In this document: one piece after another, positions 14,007-22,961 of the stretch
Layout: every line of letters starts with the position of its first letter
Position numbering within the stretch: the stretch's first letter is position 1
From: Pseudomonas mosselii
GTDB taxonomy: Bacteria; Pseudomonadota; Gammaproteobacteria; Pseudomonadales; Pseudomonadaceae
Reading direction: 5' to 3'
Length of the DNA stretch: 64,000 nucleotides
Assembly (NCBI RefSeq): GCF_019823065.1
Contig: NZ_CP081966.1
Span: 4,061,501-4,125,500 of the forward strand
Translations under genes and position numbers: made by a program
Notes under the pieces: generated by a model
Database searches by the model: none
What the model was told of the DNA's origin: nothing
What the model saw: only the letters and a program-made list of their open reading frames with translations

Positions 14007-14714
14007 ATGCACGACTTCCTCACAAGCGGCCTGCAAGGCTTCGGCCCGCTGCTGGCCCAAGGCACCTGGATGACCGTCAAGCTGGCCTTGCTGTCACTGG
14101 CGTTGAGCCTCGCGCTCGGCCTGATCGGCGCCAGCGCCAAGCTGTCACGGTCCCGGCTGCTGCGCTTGCCGGCCACCCTCTACACCACGCTGATCCGCAG
14201 CGTCCCTGACCTGGTGCTGATCCTGCTGATCTTCTACAGCATGCAGATCTGGCTCAACGACCTGACCGAGGCGCTGGGCTGGGACTATGTCGAGATCGAT
14301 CCGTTCGGCGCCGGGGTCATCACCCTGGGCTTCATCTACGGCGCGTACTTCACCGAGAACTTTCGCGGCGCCATCCTCAGCGTGCCCGCCGGCCAGCTGG
14401 AGGCCGCCACGGCCTACGGCCTGAGCCGGGCGCAGCGGTTTCGGCTGGTGCTGTTCCCGCAACTGATGCGCTTCGCCCTGCCGGGGCTGGGCAACAACTG
14501 GCTGGTGCTGCTCAAGTCCACCGCGCTGGTGTCGATCATCGGCCTGGCCGACCTGGTCAAGGCCGCGCAGAACGCCGGCAAGAGCACCAACGACGTGTTG
14601 TTCTTCCTGTGCCTGGCGGGCCTGGTGTACCTGGTCATCACCACCTTGTCCAACCGCCTGCTCAAGCACCTGGAGCGGCGCTACAACATCGGCATCAAGG
14701 AGCTGGCGCGATGA
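14007..14714 (+). CDS. ABC amino-acid permease (HisQ/ArtQ type)
   Basis: 235 residues, polytopic inner-membrane subunit. The coupling-loop motif is AATAYGLSRAQRFRLVLFPQ, with the EAA-like Gly. A hydrophobic segment near the N-terminus (TVKLALLSLALSLALGLIG) begins the membrane core. It pairs with the second permease, whose ATG overlaps this stop (ATGA), a sign of coupled synthesis of the heterodimer. Confidence 0.92.
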   Translation: MHDFLTSGLQGFGPLLAQGTWMTVKLALLSLALSLALGLIGASAKLSRSRLLRLPATLYTTLIRSVPDLVLILLIFYSMQIWLNDLTEALGWDYVEIDPFGAGVITLGFIYGAYFTENFRGAILSVPAGQLEAATAYGLSRAQRFRLVLFPQLMRFALPGLGNNWLVLLKSTALVSIIGLADLVKAAQNAGKSTNDVLFFLCLAGLVYLVITTLSNRLLKHLERRYNIGIKELAR

Positions 14715-15424
14715 TCGAACTCCTTCAGGAATACGGCCTTGCTTACCTGTACCACGATGGCAGCGGCCTGTCGGGCCTGGCCATGACCCTCTGGCTGTTC
14801 CTGGCCAGCATGGTGCTGGGCTTCGCCCTGTCGCTGCCGCTGGCCCTGGCACGCACCTCACGCCACGCCTACCTGCGCCTGCCGGTGCAGCTGTACACCT
14901 TCGTGTTCCGCGGCACGCCGCTCTATATCCAGCTGCTGATCTGCTATACCGGGCTCTACGGCCTGCAAGTGGTGCGCGAGCATGCCCTGCTCGACCAGTT
15001 TTTCCGCAATGCGCTCAACTGCACCCTGCTGGCGTTCGTGCTCAACACCTGCGCCTACACCGTGGAGATCTTCGCCGGGGCCATCCGCAACCTGCCCGCC
15101 GGCGAATTGGAAGCGGCCCAGGCCTACGGTCTGCGCGGCTGGAGGCTCAACCTGTTCCTGGTCCTGCCGGCGGCCCTGCGCCGTTCGCTGCCAGCCTACA
15201 GCAACGAGTTGATCCTGATGCTGCACGCCACCTCGCTGGCCTTCACCGCCACCGTCGCCGACATCCTCAAGGTGGCCCGCGACGCCAACGCTGCGACCTT
15301 CCTGACCTTCCAGGCCTTCGGCGTCGCCGCCCTGCTGTACATGCTGCTGTCCTTCGCCCTGGTCGGCCTGTTCCGCGTGGCCGAACGTCGCTGGATGCGC
15401 TTCCTTGACCCTGCACGAGGCTGA
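14711..15424 (+). CDS. ABC amino-acid permease (HisM/ArtM type)
   Basis: 237 residues from the ATG at 14711. It carries the partner coupling loop EAAQAYGLRGWRLNLFLVLP and several membrane spans. It overlaps the preceding permease gene by 4 bases and ends 4 bases before the ATPase start. Confidence 0.92.
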   Translation: MIELLQEYGLAYLYHDGSGLSGLAMTLWLFLASMVLGFALSLPLALARTSRHAYLRLPVQLYTFVFRGTPLYIQLLICYTGLYGLQVVREHALLDQFFRNALNCTLLAFVLNTCAYTVEIFAGAIRNLPAGELEAAQAYGLRGWRLNLFLVLPAALRRSLPAYSNELILMLHATSLAFTATVADILKVARDANAATFLTFQAFGVAALLYMLLSFALVGLFRVAERRWMRFLDPARG

Positions 15425-15428
15425 ACCC

Positions 15429-16241
15429 ATGACCGCTACCGCACTGCCACTCACCACCTTCGAACAGGCCCCCAAGGCACGTGCCCATGCCGGCACCCTC
15501 AAGCTCAGCGTCGACGGCCTGCACAAGCACTACGGCGAGCACCAGGTGCTCAAGGGCGTCTCGCTGCAGGCGCGCAAGGGCGACGTGATCAGCCTGATCG
15601 GCGCCAGCGGCTCGGGCAAGAGCACCTTCCTGCGCTGCATCAATTTCCTCGAAAAGCCCAACGCCGGCAGCATCACCCTCGACGGCCAGACCCTCGACCT
15701 GAGCAAGGGCACTCCGCCAGCGGCCCAGTTGCAGAACCTGCGCACGCGCCTGGCCATGGTGTTCCAGCATTTCAACCTGTGGAGCCACCTGACGGTGCTG
15801 GAGAACATCTGCCTGGCGCCGCGCAAGGTGCTGGGCATCAGCGCCGGCGAAGCCGAGGCGCGGGCGCGCAAGTACCTGGACAAGGTCGGCCTGCCGGCCC
15901 GCGCCGCCGACCAGTACCCGGCGTTTCTCTCCGGCGGCCAGCAACAGCGCGTGGCCATCGCCCGGGCGCTGGCCATGGAGCCGGAGATCATCCTGTTCGA
16001 CGAGCCCACCTCGGCGCTGGACCCCGAGCTGGTCGGCGAAGTGCTCAAGGTGATACAGACGCTCGCCGAGGAAGGACGTACCATGCTCATGGTCACCCAT
16101 GAAATGGGGTTCGCCCGCCAGGTGTCGAGCCAGGTGCTGTTCCTGCACCAGGGCCTGGTCGAGGAAAGCGGCAGCGCCGAGATCCTCGACCGGCCACAGA
16201 GCGAGCGCCTGCGGCAGTTCCTCTCCAATCGTCTGAAGTGA
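15429..16241 (+). CDS. ABC amino-acid transporter ATPase (HisP/ArtP type)
   Basis: 270 residues from the ATG at 15429 (MTATALPLTTFEQ); a TTG eight codons upstream is less likely. Walker A GASGSGKSTFLRC, signature LSGGQQQRVAIARAL, Walker B IILFDEPTSALD, and the switch His in LMVTHEMGFA. It completes the importer begun at 13156. Confidence 0.94.
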   Translation: MTATALPLTTFEQAPKARAHAGTLKLSVDGLHKHYGEHQVLKGVSLQARKGDVISLIGASGSGKSTFLRCINFLEKPNAGSITLDGQTLDLSKGTPPAAQLQNLRTRLAMVFQHFNLWSHLTVLENICLAPRKVLGISAGEAEARARKYLDKVGLPARAADQYPAFLSGGQQQRVAIARALAMEPEIILFDEPTSALDPELVGEVLKVIQTLAEEGRTMLMVTHEMGFARQVSSQVLFLHQGLVEESGSAEILDRPQSERLRQFLSNRLK

Positions 16242-16254
16242 AGTCACGCCGCCT

Positions 16255-16746
16255 ATGGACAACAAGGCCATCACCCCCGCAGCTACACCGCTGGATCGCA
16301 TCGACGAAGCGATCATCGACGTGCTGCGACACCAAGGAAGGATCACCTACGAGAAGCTCTCCACCCTCGTTCACCTGACCCCCAGGCCCTGCCTGGAACG
16401 GGTGCGCAAGCTGGAGCGGCGCGGGGTGATCCGCGGTTACGGGGCAATCATCGACCTGCAGCAGGTCTCCCCCGGGTTGTCGTTGCTGGTGCTGGTGGCC
16501 TTGTCCAACCAGAGCGGGCGCTCGGCGCAACGTGCCTTCGAAGCCACCGTGCGCGCCTGCCCGCAGGTCTACGAGTGCCAGCTGATCAGCGGGCACTTCG
16601 ACTACAGCCTGCGTATGCGCTGCCGCGACATGGAGCACTACCGGGTGCTGACCGAGACCTGGATGAACAACGACGAGCTGCATATCGACAAGCTCGTGGC
16701 CCATCCGGAGCTGGCGGCGGTGAAGAGCACGGCGCCGCAGGCGTGA
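16255..16746 (+). CDS. Lrp/AsnC-family transcriptional regulator
   Basis: 163 residues. N-terminal winged HTH (LDRIDEAIIDVLRHQGRITY onward) with recognition part PCLERVRKLERRGVI, then the RAM ligand-binding domain. It starts 13 bases after the ATPase, so it is likely the last gene of the operon. Lrp-type regulators of this kind often sense the transported amino acid and control the neighbouring genes (inference). Confidence 0.9.
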   Translation: MDNKAITPAATPLDRIDEAIIDVLRHQGRITYEKLSTLVHLTPRPCLERVRKLERRGVIRGYGAIIDLQQVSPGLSLLVLVALSNQSGRSAQRAFEATVRACPQVYECQLISGHFDYSLRMRCRDMEHYRVLTETWMNNDELHIDKLVAHPELAAVKSTAPQA

Positions 16747-16757
16747 ACAGGCACGGC

Positions 16758-16791
16758 CCCTGCAGGAATGGGTTAGTCCGTTCCTGCAGGG
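16758..16791. terminator. Hairpin between convergent genes
   Basis: CCCTGCAGGAA (16758-16768) and TTCCTGCAGGG (16781-16791) form an 11-bp perfect stem with a 12-base loop, between the Lrp stop and the convergent GGDEF/EAL stop. There is no T-run, so termination may be weak or factor-assisted. Confidence 0.5.
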
Positions 16792-16798
16792 AGCAAGC

Positions 16799-18481
16799 TC
16801 AGCGCCACGCCTGTGGCTGCCGGTAGCCCGCCACCCACTGCGCCACCGCCTCCACCGGCATCGGCCGGGCAATGCCATAACCCTGGGCCAGTTCGCAGCC
16901 CAGCCCCATCAGCACCCTTCCGTGCTCGACAGTCTCCACGCCCTCGGCGATCACTTCGCGCCCGAACGCCCGCGCCAGGCCGATCACCGCGCCAGTAAGA
17001 GTCAGGTCGTCATGGTCATGAAGGATGTCGCGCACAAAGGACTTGTCGATCTTGATGGTCTGCGCCGGCAGACGCTTGAGGTAGCTCAGCGAGGAATAGC
17101 CAGTACCGAAGTCGTCCAGCGAAAAACGCACGCCCAGGGCTCGACAGGCATCCAGGCAACGGCCGACCCGCGGCAGGTTGTCGATCGCCACCGATTCGAC
17201 GATCTCCAGGTCCAGGCGCCCGGGCGACACCCCGGGATGACGCGCCAGCAGGCGCTCAAGGCGCTGGGCAAAGTCGCCGCGCTGCAGCTGGCGGGCGGCG
17301 ATGTTGACGCTCAGTGACCAATCGCGCCCGGACAGTTGCCACTGCTGCAACTGGGTCAAGGCCTGGTCGATGACCCACTCGCCCAGCTCGACGATCAGGT
17401 CGGTCTGCTCCACGAAGGGCAGGAACTCCCCCGGCGGCACCGGCCCCTTGGATGGATGCATCCAACGCAGCAAGGCCTCGAAGCCGATCACCTGACCGCT
17501 GCGCATGTTCACCTTGGGCTGGTAGTGCAGGCACAGTTCGCCCTGGCGCAGGGCCTGGCGCACCCGCGCCACGGTCTGGTGGGTGGCCTTGAGCTCGAGC
17601 TCCTGGGACACGTCGAACAGGTGGTAGCGGTTGCGTCCGCGCTGCTTGGCCACGTACATGGCCTGGTCGGCGTGGCGCACCAGGGTGTCGGCATCCTCGT
17701 CATCCTGCGGGAACAGGGTCACGCCGATGCTCGCGCTCAGGCTCAGCGACTGCTCGCGCACCACATAGGGCGCAGCTAGCGCCTGGAGGATACGCTGCAA
17801 CGCGGCATGCAACTGCTGCGGGCCTTCGATATGGCGCAAGATCAGCACGAACTCGTCACCCGACAGCCGCGCCACCGCATCACCGCCACGCAGGATGTCC
17901 TGCAGGCGTTGGGCGACCTCCACCAACAGCAGGTCGCCGGTGGCATGGCCGTAGCCGTCGTTGACCGCCTTGAAGCCATCGAGGTCGAGCATGCATACCG
18001 CCAACGGAATACTTTCCCGCCGGGAGAACGCCAAGGCCTGGTTGAGCAGGTCGGACAGGTAGGCGCGGTTCGGCAGGCCGGTCAGCACGTCATGCCCCAC
18101 CCGCCACTGCAGGGTGTGCAGCAACTGGCGCTTCTCGGTGACGTCGAAGCGGATCGACACGTATTTGCGCACCCGGCCGGTGTGCGGGTCGATCAGCGGC
18201 ACCATGGTGCTGTCCACCCAGTACAGCGAACCGTCCTTGGCTCGGTTGCAGATCTCGCCTTTCCACACCCGGCCGGCGGCCAGGGCGCGCCACATTTCGA
18301 GGAAGAAAGTCGGCTCGTGCAGCCCGGAATTGAGGATGCGGTGGTTGGCTCCCAGCAGTTCCTCGCGACTGTAGCCGGAGATGCTGCAGAACTGCTGGTT
18401 GACGTAGGTGATGCAACCGCGCAGGTCGGTCTCGGAAAAGATCGCGGCCGCATCGACGGCCGCGCGGTAGTTGTCGTCCAT
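16799..18481 (-). CDS. PAS-GGDEF-EAL cyclic-di-GMP protein
   Basis: 560 residues: PAS about 5-120 (CSISGYSREELLGANHRILN), GGDEF about 130-290, EAL about 300-555. The diguanylate cyclase motif is SGDEF rather than GGDEF, with an inhibitory I-site RGGD five residues before it. The EAL part has GFEALLRW and the loop DDFGTGYSSLSYLK expected for an active phosphodiesterase. It starts 12 bases after the aerotaxis receptor stop, so the two are co-transcribed. An equivalent aer2 and GGDEF/EAL operon is known in P. putida, where it links oxygen taxis to c-di-GMP. Confidence 0.93.
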   Translation of the reverse strand: MDDNYRAAVDAAAIFSETDLRGCITYVNQQFCSISGYSREELLGANHRILNSGLHEPTFFLEMWRALAAGRVWKGEICNRAKDGSLYWVDSTMVPLIDPHTGRVRKYVSIRFDVTEKRQLLHTLQWRVGHDVLTGLPNRAYLSDLLNQALAFSRRESIPLAVCMLDLDGFKAVNDGYGHATGDLLLVEVAQRLQDILRGGDAVARLSGDEFVLILRHIEGPQQLHAALQRILQALAAPYVVREQSLSLSASIGVTLFPQDDEDADTLVRHADQAMYVAKQRGRNRYHLFDVSQELELKATHQTVARVRQALRQGELCLHYQPKVNMRSGQVIGFEALLRWMHPSKGPVPPGEFLPFVEQTDLIVELGEWVIDQALTQLQQWQLSGRDWSLSVNIAARQLQRGDFAQRLERLLARHPGVSPGRLDLEIVESVAIDNLPRVGRCLDACRALGVRFSLDDFGTGYSSLSYLKRLPAQTIKIDKSFVRDILHDHDDLTLTGAVIGLARAFGREVIAEGVETVEHGRVLMGLGCELAQGYGIARPMPVEAVAQWVAGYRQPQAWR

Positions 18482-18493
18482 AACCCTCGCAAC

Positions 18494-20059
18494 CTAGCGG
18501 TTGAAGCGCTCCACCAGGGCGCGCAGCCCGGCGCACACTTGCTCCAGTTCTGCGCCGCGCACGGCTGCGGCATTGGCGCGGCGGGCGCTCTGCTGCACCG
18601 TGCCGGCCACACCGTTGATCTGCCGCGAGACATCCTCGGCCACGCTGGACTGCTCCTGCGAGGCCGCGGCCATCTGCTGGCTCATGTCGCTGATACGCTG
18701 CACCGCGTGCTGGATGCCCTGCAGCGCCTCCTGGGTCAAGGCAACCTGGGCCACCCCCTGCTGCGCGCCCTCCAGGCCCTGGCTGGCGATGCTTACCGCC
18801 TGCTCGGCACCGCCGCGCAGGCTGTCGATGATCGACTGGATATGCAGGGTCGACTGACGGGTCTTGTCGGCCAGGGCGCGGACCTCGTCAGCGACCACCG
18901 CGAAGCCACGCCCCTGCTCGCCGGCGCGCGCCGCCTCGATGGCGGCGTTGAGCGCCAGCAGGTTGGTCTGCTCGGCGATGGCGCGGATCATTCCGGCTGC
19001 CTCGGCAATTGCACCGGTCTGACCGGCCAGGTCGTTGACCGCCTGGTTGATCTGCCCGACCGTGCCGGCCAGGCTCTGGATCGCCGCGCCGGTGGCGTCA
19101 GCCACCTGACTGCCCTGACCGGCCAGCAGGTGCGCGGTATGCGCCTGCTCGGCGGTCAGTTGCACGTGGCCGGCGACCTCGCCAATGGAAGCGGCCATCT
19201 CGGTCATGGCGGTGGCGGTGAGGTCAGTCTCGGCACGCTGTTCGAGCAGCGCCGACTCGGTACTGCGCGACAACCGTCCGGCATCCTGGGCGGCGCCGGC
19301 CATCTGCACCGCGAGGTCGCTCAGGCGGGTGAGCGCGGTCTTCAAGCGCGCCTCCTCGCTGACCAGGATCAGCTCCAGCTGCCCGGCGGCACCAGGCAGG
19401 TCGCTATAGGTCAAGGCCGCAACCGGGTCGCTGAAGGTGTTGTCCGCAACCTGGACGATGCGCCGCAAGTGGCGCCCCATGCGGCTTTGCGCCCACAGGC
19501 CGACGCCGGCGAACAGCGCCAGGGTCAGACCTTGGGCGGGCAGGTCCGGCAATACCTGGCCGGCGCCAATGGCGACGGCCCCCGCCAGCAGCGGCAACGC
19601 CATGGCCCGCCCCAGCAGGGCCAGGCGCCGGGTCGGCGATAGCGCCGCCTGGCCCTCACGCAGCCGGGCGTACAGGGCTTCGGCACGGGCCACCTGCTCG
19701 CGGGTCGGACGCACGCGCACCGACTCGTAGCCGACCACCTGGCCGTTGTCGAGCATCGGCGTAACGTAGGCGTTGACCCAATAGAAGTTGCCGTTGCTGC
19801 AGCGGTTCTTGACGATACCCATCCAGCTGCGACCGGCCTTGAGGTACTGCCACATCAGCTCGAACACCGCCTCGGGCATGTCCGGGTGACGCACCAGGTT
19901 GTGCGGGCTGCCGATCAGCTCCTCCTGACTGTAGCCGCTGATGGCGGCGAACTCGGCGTTGCAGTAGGTGATCAGGCTGGCCGTATCGGTTGCCGAAATC
20001 AGCCGCTGGTGCTCGGGGAAGCTTTGCTCGACCGGATTGACCGGCAGGTTCTGACGCAC
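18494..20059 (-). CDS. aer2: Aer-type aerotaxis receptor (PAS plus MCP signalling domain)
   Basis: 521 residues from a GTG at 20059 (VRQNLPVN), which has GGAG nine bases upstream; the frame is open to an ATG at 20092, but the GTG start gives the usual Aer length. N-terminal PAS ([20 protein letters not shown]) should bind FAD as in Aer. A central hydrophobic part (residues about 150-195) anchors it in the membrane. The C-terminal signalling hairpin is [20 protein letters not shown]. It leads the operon with the PAS-GGDEF-EAL gene. Confidence 0.92.
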   Translation of the reverse strand: MRQNLPVNPVEQSFPEHQRLISATDTASLITYCNAEFAAISGYSQEELIGSPHNLVRHPDMPEAVFELMWQYLKAGRSWMGIVKNRCSNGNFYWVNAYVTPMLDNGQVVGYESVRVRPTREQVARAEALYARLREGQAALSPTRRLALLGRAMALPLLAGAVAIGAGQVLPDLPAQGLTLALFAGVGLWAQSRMGRHLRRIVQVADNTFSDPVAALTYSDLPGAAGQLELILVSEEARLKTALTRLSDLAVQMAGAAQDAGRLSRSTESALLEQRAETDLTATAMTEMAASIGEVAGHVQLTAEQAHTAHLLAGQGSQVADATGAAIQSLAGTVGQINQAVNDLAGQTGAIAEAAGMIRAIAEQTNLLALNAAIEAARAGEQGRGFAVVADEVRALADKTRQSTLHIQSIIDSLRGGAEQAVSIASQGLEGAQQGVAQVALTQEALQGIQHAVQRISDMSQQMAAASQEQSSVAEDVSRQINGVAGTVQQSARRANAAAVRGAELEQVCAGLRALVERFNR

Positions 20060-20335
20060 GATGAGACTCCATTCATATACGGGCCGACGCATGGCCTGAC
20101 AGGAGGCCAGGTGCGCCGGAACCGGTCATCCTGGATCAGTTCCAATGTCCGACAACGCTTGCACACGGGCCGGCAAATGGCCGGATCGCCTTGGACGACG
20201 ACTTGAATGACTGATCAATCAAAGCGGCGAATTCTACGAATTCCATCACATTTTGCAAATAAAGGTGACGAATCATGGCGTTGCGCCATATCGACATATA
20301 TCGTTAAGTGCTTGATTCTAAATGGGAATTGAGCG

Positions 20336-20650
20336 ATGACGAGAACAGGTCTAGGTCCAGCCCTGCGCCGCTACCGCAAACTGGCGGGCCTCACTCAGGC
20401 GCAACTGGGCGAGCGAACCGGCTTCGACCCCAAGACCATCAGCCGCTTCGAGACCGGCACCTATACCCCCAGCGTCGAGTCGTTGGTGGGCTTCGCTGAT
20501 GCCCTGGGGGTCAAGCCAAAAGTATTCTTCAGCGACCCCGAAGACGAAGAAGAACAACGCGCCTACCTCTTCGGCGTGATCCATAACGCCCCCCCCAAGG
20601 ACCTCGGCAAGCTGATCGCCGCCGTCGATCAGGTGCTGGCAAAGCCATGA
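20336..20650 (+). CDS. XRE-family helix-turn-helix regulator
   Basis: 104 residues. HTH_3 domain: LRRYRKLAGLTQAQLGERTG, then FDPKTISRFETGTYTPS. An acidic linker (DPEDEEEQ) leads to a short helical C-terminus. It is a monocistron between aer2 and dctA. Upstream, ATATCGACATATATCG (20289-20302 area) contains a repeated ATATCG and might be its own operator. Target genes unknown. Confidence 0.85.
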   Translation: MTRTGLGPALRRYRKLAGLTQAQLGERTGFDPKTISRFETGTYTPSVESLVGFADALGVKPKVFFSDPEDEEEQRAYLFGVIHNAPPKDLGKLIAAVDQVLAKP

Positions 20651-20702
20651 AATCTCCCCCGGCACCACGCTAGAGCAGAAGCCGCGTCAGTGCACCTCAA
20701 CT

Positions 20703-20711
20703 GGTAAGACC
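20703..20711. promoter_or_regulatory. GntR/PdhR-type operator half of a pair, upstream
   Basis: CTGGTAAGACCGG contains the GGT-N3-ACC core bound by FadR-subfamily GntR regulators such as PdhR. It lies 17 bases before the -35 of the dctA promoter; the same 9-mer GGTAAGACC recurs at 20778. Confidence 0.6.
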
Positions 20712-20728
20712 GGTAAGGCCAAAATCGC

Positions 20729-20757
20729 TTGCATTGTAGGAAATTTCGGAGTTTTAT
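20729..20757 (+). promoter_or_regulatory. Predicted sigma-70 promoter of dctA
   Basis: -35 TTGCAT (20729-20734), 17-base spacer, -10 TTTTAT (20752-20757). It lies between the two GGTAAGACC sites, about 100 bases before the dctA start. Confidence 0.5.
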
Positions 20758-20777
20758 GGCTCGGCAGTGAACAAACC

Positions 20778-20786
20778 GGTAAGACC
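20778..20786. promoter_or_regulatory. GntR/PdhR-type operator, downstream copy
   Basis: CCGGTAAGACCAC, 75 bases after the first site and about 20 bases after the predicted -10, a position where binding would block transcription. A likely binder is the FadR-type regulator encoded at 22241. Confidence 0.6.
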
Positions 20787-20859
20787 ACAATAATTAAGTC
20801 CTGCGCTCTTTCGCTCCGTGTGGCTTGGGGGGCAAGGACACCGACCAGAGACTCCTCCC

Positions 20860-22170
20860 ATGCTCAAATGGTGTTCGCGTTCGATCTTCCTCCAGGTTGT
20901 GCTCGGCCTTGCCCTCGGCATTGTCTGCGGCCTGAGCTTCCCCGACCTGTCCCTGCAACTCAAACCCCTGGGCGACGGCTTCATCAAGCTGATCAAGATG
21001 CTCATCGGCCTGATCGTGTTCTGCGTGGTGGTCAGCGGCATTTCCGGCGCCGGCGACCTGAAGAAGGTCGGGCGCATCGGCCTGAAATCGGTGATCTACT
21101 TCGAAGTGCTGACCACCCTGGCCCTGGTGATCGGCCTGGTGTTCGCCTTCTCCACCGGCATCGGCAGCGGCGCCAACATCCACCTCGACCAGCTGTCCAG
21201 CGCCGACGCTGGCGCCCTGGCCGAGCGCGGCGCGCACATCCACAACACCACCTCCTTCCTCATGGACCTGATCCCCACCTCGGTGGTGGGCGCCTTCGCC
21301 GACAACAACATCCTCCAGGTGCTGCTGTTCTCGGTGCTGTTTGGCAGCGCGCTGAACCTGGTGGGCGAGTCGGCCTCAGGCATTTCGCGGCTGATCAACG
21401 AGCTCAGCCACGTGATCTTCCGCATCATGGGCATGATCGTGCGCCTGGCGCCGATCGGCGTGTTCGGCGCCATCGCCTTCACCACCAGCAAGTACGGCCT
21501 GAGCTCGCTGCAGCACCTGGGCGGTCTGGTGGCGCTGTTCTACCTGACCTGCGCCGGTTTCGTGCTGATTGTCCTCGGCACGGTGATGCGCCTGTCGGGC
21601 CTGAAACTGCTGCCGTTCATCAAGTACCTGCGCGAGGAGCTGTCCATTGTCCTCGGCACCGCCTCCTCCGACGCCGTGCTGCCCCAAGTGATGCGCAAGC
21701 TCGAACACCTCGGCATCGGCAGCTCCACCGTCGGCCTGGTGATCCCCACCGGCTACTCGTTCAACCTCGATGGCTTCTCCATCTACCTGACCCTGGCCAT
21801 CGTGTTCATCGCCAATGCCACCGGCACGCCGCTGGCGATGACCGACCTGTTGACCATTCTTCTGGTGTCGCTGGTGACTTCCAAAGGTGCCCACGGCATC
21901 CCAGGCTCGGCCCTGGTGATCCTTGCCGCCACCCTGACCGCGGTACCGGCGATTCCGGTGGTGGGCCTGGTGCTGGTACTGGCCGTGGACTGGTTCATGG
22001 GCATCGGCCGGGCGCTGACCAACCTGATCGGCAACTGCGTCGCCACCGTGGCCATCGCCCGCTGGGAGAAAGACATCGACCTGGAACGCGCCCACAACGT
22101 GCTGGCCAACAAGCCTGGCTTCGCCCCGATCACCCGCAAGCAGGGCCAACCCCATCAACAGGAATTCTAA
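20860..22170 (+). CDS. dctA: Dicarboxylate/cation symporter (DAACS family)
   Basis: 436 residues from the ATG at 20860 (MLKWCSRSIFLQ), inner-membrane importer of C4-dicarboxylates such as succinate or malate. Family signatures: TGYSFNLDGFSIYLTLA, LLVSLVTSKGAHGIPGS and the last transport helix ALTNLIGNCVATVAIARW. DctA proteins usually have T and A where this one has F and H in the first two motifs (DG-F-SIY, KGA-H-G), so the substrate could be a related organic acid. Two GntR regulators follow directly. Confidence 0.88.
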   Translation: MLKWCSRSIFLQVVLGLALGIVCGLSFPDLSLQLKPLGDGFIKLIKMLIGLIVFCVVVSGISGAGDLKKVGRIGLKSVIYFEVLTTLALVIGLVFAFSTGIGSGANIHLDQLSSADAGALAERGAHIHNTTSFLMDLIPTSVVGAFADNNILQVLLFSVLFGSALNLVGESASGISRLINELSHVIFRIMGMIVRLAPIGVFGAIAFTTSKYGLSSLQHLGGLVALFYLTCAGFVLIVLGTVMRLSGLKLLPFIKYLREELSIVLGTASSDAVLPQVMRKLEHLGIGSSTVGLVIPTGYSFNLDGFSIYLTLAIVFIANATGTPLAMTDLLTILLVSLVTSKGAHGIPGSALVILAATLTAVPAIPVVGLVLVLAVDWFMGIGRALTNLIGNCVATVAIARWEKDIDLERAHNVLANKPGFAPITRKQGQPHQQEF

Positions 22171-22240
22171 GCCCAAGGCCGCCGGCGCCCAGCGCCGGCC
22201 GGCCAAGCGCAAAGATGCCGCGTCAACCAAGGAGCGAACC

Positions 22241-22942
22241 GTGATCAGCTCTTCGACCGTAGTCAATTCAGTGGTGGAGAAACTCCGCCAGGCCCTGGCC
22301 CGTGGCCAGTGGCGCAGCGGCGACATGCTGCCCGGCCAGCGCGAGCTGGCCGAACAACTGGGGATCAGCCGGCCAAGCCTGCGCGAGGCGGTGATTGTCC
22401 TGGAAACCCTGGGCCTGGTGCGCTCGATGCCCGGCAAGGGCGTGCTGGTGCTGGATGCCGACGTCACCCAGGCGCAGGAGGCGGACACCGTCGCCGAGGC
22501 CAGCCTGGCCGACGTGCTCGAGCTGCGCTACACCCTTGAACCCTTCATCGCCGGGCTGGTGGCGCAATCGGCCGGCAGCCAGGACATCGGCCAGCTGCGC
22601 CTGACCCTGATGGACATGCGCGAAGCCCTCGAGGCCGGTGACAGCGAGGCGGGGATCAACGCCTACATCACCTTCCACGAGGCGCTGTTCGCCCTGACCA
22701 CCAACCCGATCTTCCAGAGCGTGGTGCAGCAGACCGGCAATGCCCTCAAGCAGAGCGCCGCCATGCTGCGCAACTCGCCCGAGCACCTGGCCGCGCGCCT
22801 GAGCGAGAACGAAGCGGTGGTGCGCGCCATCCGCGAACGCAACAGCGCCAAGGCCAGCCAGCAAATGCGCCAGCACATCCTCGCCGAGGGGCAGCGCATG
22901 GGCATTGCCCTGAACATCCCGGACGACCAACCAGGCACCTGA
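22241..22942 (+). CDS. FadR-subfamily GntR transcriptional regulator
   Basis: 233 residues from GTG 22241, with AAGGAGC eight bases upstream. The N-terminal winged HTH (GQRELAEQLGISRPSLREAV) and C-terminal all-helical FCD domain (ELRYTLEPFIAGLVAQ, later FHEALFALTTNP) are clear. It is 70 bases after dctA. The paired GGT-N3-ACC sites before dctA match the operator type of this subfamily, so control of dctA is likely. Confidence 0.9.
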   Translation: MISSSTVVNSVVEKLRQALARGQWRSGDMLPGQRELAEQLGISRPSLREAVIVLETLGLVRSMPGKGVLVLDADVTQAQEADTVAEASLADVLELRYTLEPFIAGLVAQSAGSQDIGQLRLTLMDMREALEAGDSEAGINAYITFHEALFALTTNPIFQSVVQQTGNALKQSAAMLRNSPEHLAARLSENEAVVRAIRERNSAKASQQMRQHILAEGQRMGIALNIPDDQPGT

Positions 22943-22961
22943 ACAAAGAAGGAGAGCGACC

